From Actinomycetes bacterium (GTDB taxonomy: Bacteria > Actinomycetota > Actinomycetes > Propionibacteriales > Propionibacteriaceae), in NCBI GenBank assembly GCA_023437345.1, contig JAEZGC010000273.1:1-11466 (forward strand): a stretch of 11,466 bases of DNA. The letters are read 5' to 3'. Below the pieces are notes generated by a model, which saw nothing but the letters and a program-made list of their open reading frames with translations, was not told the DNA's origin and searched no databases. A program made the position numbers and the translations under genes. Of the stretch, positions 7,515-11,466 are shown piece after piece; the stretch's first letter is position 1, and each line of letters opens with the position of its first letter.

Positions 7515-8545
7515 CGGCCACCACCGCAGCGGCAGCCGCCACGCGCCGGAGCCCGGCCAGCCGGGTGCTCGCCCTGCTCCGCCGGCGCGAGACGTCCATC
7601 CTGGCCGCCTTCGTCGTGATGGTCGTGGTGACCGCCGCCGTCCAGCCGACCTTCGTGTTCAGTCCGGACGGCTGGCGCAACCTGCTGCTCAACCCGGCGA
7701 TCTACATGGTGCTCGCCATCGGGGCGGCGTTCGTGATCATCACCAAGTCTGTCGACCTGTCGGTCGGCTCGACGATGGGCCTGACCGCGTTCATGATCGG
7801 CTCGACCTACATAGCCTGGCCCGGCATGCCGGCCCCGGTCGCCTTCCTGCTCGGGATCGGTTTCGGTGCCGCCCTGGGGCTCGTCAACGGCGGCCTGGTG
7901 GCGATAGCGAAGGTGCCCGGCATGGTGATCACGCTCGGCACCATGTACGTCTTCCGCGGCATCAACATCCTGTGGGCAGGCACCACCCGGATCAACGCGT
8001 CCCAGATGGGCCCAGACTTCCTCGCCTTCGGCAACCTGCAACTGCTCGGCATCCCGGCGCTGACCATTCTGGCCATCGTCGTGCTGCTGGGCGCCGCCTG
8101 GTACCTGCACAACACCCGCTCGGGCCGGGAGCTGTACGCGATCGGTTCTGCCCCCGACGCCGCCGAGCTGTACGGCTTGCCGGCGCGCAAACGGATGCTG
8201 GCAGCATTCGTGGTGTCCGGCGCGATGGCAGGCCTGGCCGGGGTGATGTTCGCCGCCCGCTACGGCACCATCGCCTCGAACGCCGGGTCCGGCTACGAGC
8301 TGCAGGCGATCGGCGCGGCGGTGATCGGCGGCATCGCCATCACCGGCGGGTCGGGCACCGTGATCGGCGCCGCCTTCGGTGCCATCCTGCTGGCCACCAT
8401 CAACTCGTCACTGCCGCTGCTGGGGATCCAGTCCTTCTGGCAGAAGGCGGTGGTCGGCGTCCTGATCCTCGGCGCGATCATCCTCGACCGGGTGCTCGCG
8501 GTGAGGCAGAGACGCAAGCTCGTCGCAGAGAGGATGGAGCCGTGA
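7511..8545 (+). CDS. rhaP: Sugar ABC importer permease (RhaP-like)
   Basis: A 344-residue inner-membrane permease of the ribose-type (BPD_transp_2) family, one half of the transmembrane channel. It has a short basic cytoplasmic start, hydrophobic segments from about residue 28 to 330 (roughly eight to ten helices), the family motif ITKSVDLSVGS (77-87), and a cytoplasmic coupling loop with RELYAIGSAPDAAELYGL (206-223) that should dock on the ATPase. The start is ATG at 7511, overlapping the rhaT stop by four bases, with AGGA (7498-7501) 9 bases upstream. Its stop overlaps the GTG of rhaQ (GTGA, 8542-8545). It pairs with rhaQ as a heterodimer, as expected for rhamnose and AI-2 type systems, whereas ribose systems often use one permease. 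The substrate cannot be read from this protein alone. Confidence 0.88.
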   Translation: MTATTAAAAATRRSPASRVLALLRRRETSILAAFVVMVVVTAAVQPTFVFSPDGWRNLLLNPAIYMVLAIGAAFVIITKSVDLSVGSTMGLTAFMIGSTYIAWPGMPAPVAFLLGIGFGAALGLVNGGLVAIAKVPGMVITLGTMYVFRGINILWAGTTRINASQMGPDFLAFGNLQLLGIPALTILAIVVLLGAAWYLHNTRSGRELYAIGSAPDAAELYGLPARKRMLAAFVVSGAMAGLAGVMFAARYGTIASNAGSGYELQAIGAAVIGGIAITGGSGTVIGAAFGAILLATINSSLPLLGIQSFWQKAVVGVLILGAIILDRVLAVRQRRKLVAERMEP

Positions 8546-9564
8546 GCGCCGTCGCCCAGCCGTACCCCGAGTTCGGCGCCCCGCTGTGGAAGCGGATCTT
8601 CCTGACCCGCGAGATGGCGATCGTGGCACTGCTGGCGGTGACCCTGGTCATCGCGAGCCTGGCGATCCCGTACTTCGCCGACCGGCTGACCGCGTACAAC
8701 CTGCTGCGCGACATGTTCGCCACGCTGCTGATCGCCCTGCCGATGGCCATGGTGATGATCACCGGCGACATCGACATCTCGGTCGGGTCGATGGTCGGGC
8801 TCTCCTGCTCCCTGCTGGGGCTGCTGTACTCCCTCGGCGTCCCGTTCGAGCTGGCGATGCTGCTCGTGCTGGTCGTCGGGGCTGCCGGCGGGTTGCTCAA
8901 CGGCACGCTGGTGACCCGGATCGGGCTCCCGGCGCTGGCGGTGACGATCGGCACGATGGCGCTGTTCCGCGGCATCGCGGTCGGACTGCTCGGCACCTCG
9001 ACGATCACCGAGTTCCCCGAGGCGTGGACCAACCTCACCAAGTACGAGATCGGCCAGACCGGCATCCCGTTCATCATCGTGCTGTTCCTGGTGCTGCTGG
9101 CGGCCTTCGTCTACGTCCTGCACTTCACAAGCTTCGGACGCGGGGTCTACGCGATCGGGCTCAACTCCGAGGCCGCCGCGTTCTCCGGGGTGAACCGGGA
9201 ACGCACCCGCACCATCCTGTTCGTGCTCGCCGGCACCATGTCGGCCCTCGGCGGCATCTACTGGACGCTGCTGCGCGGCACTGCCCGAGGTGACGTCGGC
9301 GACGGCCTCGAGCTGCAGGTGATCGCTGCCGTCGTGCTCGGCGGGGTGTCGGTGTTCGGCGGCGTCGGCGCGCTGCACGGCGTGGTCGCCGGCGTCCTGC
9401 TGATCGGGACGCTGTCCAGTGCGCTGCGCCTGGTCGGGGTGACCGCCGAGGTCATCAAGATCATCACCGGCGTGCTCCTGATCGGGTCGGTGGTCGCCGG
9501 CTCGCTCATCACCTGGCTCCAGAACCGCAGGGTCAGGCCAACTGCCCTGGCGTCCGCAGGCTAG
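8542..9564 (+). CDS. rhaQ: Sugar ABC importer permease (RhaQ-like)
   Basis: The second 340-residue permease of the ribose-type family. Membrane segments run from about residue 26 to 325. The motif MITGDIDISVGS (72-83) and the coupling loop GRGVYAIGLNSEAAAFSGV (199-217) match the family. The start is GTG at 8542 inside the last codons of rhaP, with AGGA (8531-8534) 7 bases upstream, so its translation is coupled to rhaP. The two permeases share motifs but are clearly diverged, consistent with an old duplication. A 98-base gap containing three hairpins separates it from the binding-protein gene. Confidence 0.88.
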   Translation: MSAVAQPYPEFGAPLWKRIFLTREMAIVALLAVTLVIASLAIPYFADRLTAYNLLRDMFATLLIALPMAMVMITGDIDISVGSMVGLSCSLLGLLYSLGVPFELAMLLVLVVGAAGGLLNGTLVTRIGLPALAVTIGTMALFRGIAVGLLGTSTITEFPEAWTNLTKYEIGQTGIPFIIVLFLVLLAAFVYVLHFTSFGRGVYAIGLNSEAAAFSGVNRERTRTILFVLAGTMSALGGIYWTLLRGTARGDVGDGLELQVIAAVVLGGVSVFGGVGALHGVVAGVLLIGTLSSALRLVGVTAEVIKIITGVLLIGSVVAGSLITWLQNRRVRPTALASAG

Positions 9565-9574
9565 GACGCGAAAC

Positions 9575-9633
9575 CGGAGGCAACTCCGCAACCGGGGACG
9601 ACTCCCCACCACAAGTCCACCGGCCAACGCCGG
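9575..9633 (+). repeat. Three tandem 5-bp/4-base hairpins between rhaQ and rhaS
   Basis: Three separate small hairpins lie in the rhaQ-rhaS gap, each with a perfect 5-bp GC-rich stem and a 4-base loop: 9575-9588 (CGGAG, loop GCAA, CTCCG), 9594-9607 (GGGGA, loop CGAC, TCCCC) and 9620-9633 (CCGGC, loop CAAC, GCCGG). The first has a GNRA tetraloop. None is followed by a T-run, so classic intrinsic termination is unlikely. They may protect a processed rhaS transcript or otherwise raise binding-protein expression over the permeases, as intercistronic structures do in other import operons. This is inferred from structure and position. Confidence 0.5.
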
Positions 9634-9662
9634 CCGGGGGACACCAACCGAAAGGAACCTCA

Positions 9663-10658
9663 ATGAAGTTCACGAAGACCGCGGCCGCGTTGTCGGCCGT
9701 AGCCTTGGTGTTGGTGAGCGCCTGCACGACGCCCACCGCCACGACGGCGCCGTCCCCGGCCGGCAGTGAGTCGTCGGCCCCGGCGACCTCCGCCCCGGCT
9801 GAGGGCCTCAAGATCACGGTCCTGCCGAAGAACCTGGGCAACCCGTACTTCGAGACCTCCACCAAGGGTGCCGAGGCTGCGGCTGCCGAGATCGGCGCCA
9901 CCACCGAGCTGGTCGGCCCGGCCGAGGCCGCTGCCGACGCGCAGGTGCAGTACATCGAGACCGCCACCCAGCAGAAGGTGTCGGCCATCGAGCTGTCGGC
10001 CAACGACCAGACCGCCCTGTGCGACTCGATCAAGGCCGCCCAGGCTGCCGGCGTGAAGGTGGTCACCTTCGACTCCGACGCTCCCGGTTGCCGCGACCTG
10101 TTCATCAACCAGGCCACCGCCGAGGGCATCGCCAAGTCGCTGGTCGAGATGATCGTCGACCAGTCCGGTGGTGCCGGTGAGGTCGCCATCTTGTCGGCCA
10201 CCGCCAACGCGACGAACCAGAACGCGTGGATCGCCGCCGTCCAGGCCGACCTCGAGGCCAACCACAAGGACATCAAGCTGGTCGAGGTCGTCTACGGCGA
10301 CGACCAGGACCAGAAGTCCTTCGACGAGACCGCGTCGCTGCTGCAGAAGTACCCGAACCTGAAGGTGATCGCTGCGCCGACCACCGTCGGCATCGCCGCC
10401 GCGGCCCGCTACATCTCGACCTCCGACGCCAAGGGCAAGGTCATGGTCACCGGCCTTGGCACCCCCAACGACATGCGCGCCTACGTCGAGGACGGCACCG
10501 TCAAGGAGTTCGCGCTGTGGAACCCGGAGGACCTGGGCTACCTCACCACCTACGCGGTGAAGGCCCTTGTGGACGGCACCATCACCGGCGCCGAGGGTGA
10601 CAAGTTCTCCGCCGGCAAGCTCGGCGAGTACACCGTGGGTCCGGACGCGACAGTCCTT
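9663..10658 (+). CDS. rhaS: Rhamnose-type sugar-binding lipoprotein, 3' end lost at the join
   Basis: The extracytoplasmic binding protein that captures the sugar and delivers it to the permeases. The lipoprotein signal ends in LVSAC (lipid-anchored Cys21), followed by an Ala/Thr/Ser/Pro linker to about 48, then a periplasmic-binding fold starting ITVLPKNLGNPYF (51-63). TFDSD (135-139), CRDLFINQ (143-150) and GTPNDMRAYVEDGTVKEFALW (266-286 region) are typical of the RhaS/LsrB group. Compared with the six AI-2 contacts of LsrB, Lys56, Asp137, Gln186 and Pro239 are kept, but the second Asp is Asn185 and the Ala is Thr241. This favours a sugar over AI-2. The start has AAAGGA 6 bases upstream. 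Family-like sequence ends near residue 331 (GPDATV); the frame runs on to 11045, but that extension is antisense to another gene. The last ~20 residues are missing. The given end is the approximate join. Confidence 0.85.
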
Positions 10659-10664
10659 CGCGTA
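10648..10664. other. Junction between two unrelated sequences
   Basis: Left of this point the plus strand is rhaS with GCC, ACC and CTG codons. Right of it the minus strand is a different protein with GCG, ACG and CTC codons. GCG ACA GTC at 10647-10655 still fits rhaS and this genome's habits, while GCG TAC GCG AAG GAC (minus strand, 10669-10655) fits the other gene, so the exact point is blurred by a few shared bases. No inverted repeat, target duplication or integrase gene is visible here. Confidence 0.75.
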
Positions 10665-11465
10665 CGCGTCGTAGGCCATCTGCTCCGAGATCGAGTTCGC
10701 CGTCTTCTCGAGCGCGCGGCGCTCGCGGTCGTTCGCGAAGTCGTTCGCGTCGAGCCGCCGCTGCGCGTCGATCGCGGCAGGGATGCGCTCGAGCACGGCG
10801 GGGCGGTTCGCGAAGTGCTGCCGGTACGCGGCCTCGCCCTGGATCACGTTCGCGTCGCGCGGCGCGCCGGCAGCCTCGAGCATGTTCCCGCGCTCGCGCG
10901 CGCCGTAGAACTGCTTGACGAGGTTGTCGCGGATCTCGTAGCTCGAGTTGAAGTCGGTCTCGTCGCTCGCACGCAGCGCCTTCTCGACGGAGCTCCGCGC
11001 CTCCCGGTAGATCTTGTCCTTGATGCGCTGGCGATCGCGCGGTGACAGCTGCGGGTCGTCGAGCTGCGCCTTGAGTCGCTCGATGCGCGTCTGCGCCGCC
11101 TGGATCTGCTGGATGGCGTCGCCCGAGATGCCGCGGCGCTCGATCACGGGTCGTCCCGTGCGCGGATCGATCTCGTGACCACCCGCGCCGTCGCCGTTGC
11201 GGTACGAGTGCGCGAGGTCGGTCTTGCCTGCGATCGAGCGCATGACCGGCTCCCACGACGTCACGTCGCCGGGCTGCATCGGGGCCCCGCCCGACTCCTG
11301 GATCACGCGCCGGAACGTCGTCGGATCCACGTTGCCCATGAAGTGGCTGTGGACCTCGATGCCGGCGTGCCCGACGTCGTTCATCTGGCGATCGACGCGG
11401 TTCTGATCCCCCGGTGGGGGCGTGTGCTGCGTCGTCGTCGGTTCGTTCGTGCGCGTCGTCGCGGG
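10656..11465 (-). CDS. Fragment of a large protein with adenosine-deaminase-like HxH domain
   Basis: An open frame entering at the right edge and cut at the join, about 270 residues with neither natural end. From the edge: a Thr/Pro/Gln-rich linker (1-27), then GIEVHSHFMGNVDP (35-48) whose HSH (His39, His41) resembles the first metal-binding strand of amidohydrolases, closest in feel to ELHVHLDG of adenosine deaminase. A charged, helix-forming stretch with IERLKAQLDD and RDRQRIKDKIYREA follows, then TDFNSSYEIRDNLVKQF and ISEQMAYDAYAKD, which fit the helices before the second barrel strand of that fold. The ATG at 11384 is probably internal, since the frame is open upstream and no ribosome site is seen. 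The remaining metal ligands would lie in the missing C-terminal part, so activity cannot be judged. Codon use differs sharply from the rest. The deaminase resemblance is by eye; a toxin or effector module is another possibility. Confidence 0.5.
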
Positions 11466-11466
11466 C

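Noticed and set aside
1566..9137. A 15-base exact repeat (CTTCACAAGCTTCGG) at 1566-1580 and 9123-9137
   Set aside because: Both copies encode Phe-Thr-Ser-Phe-Gly in frame in unrelated membrane proteins, with no further similarity around them. Chance plus codon habit is enough.
5997..9564. An AI-2 (lsr) quorum-signal importer
   Set aside because: Two of the six AI-2 contact residues in the binding protein are changed, and no lsr kinase or processing genes are present; a LacI-type regulator fits a sugar system better.
9663..11045. A 460-residue reading of the binding protein running through to the stop at 11043-11045
   Set aside because: After residue ~331 the translation is Arg/Val/Leu-rich and unlike the family, and it is antisense to a sensible protein on the other strand. 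It is read-through past the join.
9660..11384. A 574-residue minus-strand frame that would fuse the HxH protein to a long Gly/Val-rich region
   Set aside because: The part left of ~10,655 is antisense to rhaS and is low-complexity shadow coding. The frame is open only because of high GC.

Overview
The window is high-GC DNA of an actinobacterial type: GCC, ACC and CTG codons dominate, GTG starts occur, and purine-rich ribosome sites precede most genes. A family-level placement (for example Propionibacteriales) is only a guess. This character holds to about base 10,655. The last 810 bases have different codon habits and belong to another gene, so the window looks like a join of two unrelated sequences.

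Left part (1-4781): a leader with small inverted repeats precedes a DUF2207-type membrane protein (265-1956, +). It converges on a long-form serine hydroxymethyltransferase gene, glyA (1970-3409, -). glyA is divergent from an S49 (SppA-like) membrane serine peptidase (3552-4781, +) across 142 bases that probably hold both promoters. These are housekeeping or envelope genes with no visible functional link to each other.

Centre (4782-10655): a LacI-family regulator is followed by a sugar importer of the ribose/rhamnose ABC class: a duplicated ATPase (rhaT), two permeases (rhaP, rhaQ) and a lipoprotein binding protein (rhaS). L-rhamnose is the best-supported substrate. The three transport genes overlap through ATGA and GTGA junctions. 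A strong promoter (TTGACA, 18 bases, TAGTGT) lies in front of rhaT, with a 19-bp inverted repeat just after it. A related 13-mer sits in the presumed promoter of the regulator gene. The picture is a repressor controlling itself and the importer. Three short tetraloop hairpins separate rhaQ from rhaS.

Right part (about 10,656-11,466): rhaS stops matching its family about 20 residues before its expected end. From there the minus strand encodes an internal piece of a different protein. It has a Thr/Pro-rich linker, an HxH motif like that of adenosine-deaminase-type metal hydrolases, and a coiled-coil-like charged stretch. Codons here are GCG/ACG/CTC-rich. The join is most simply a chimeric assembly; a genuine recombination is the alternative.
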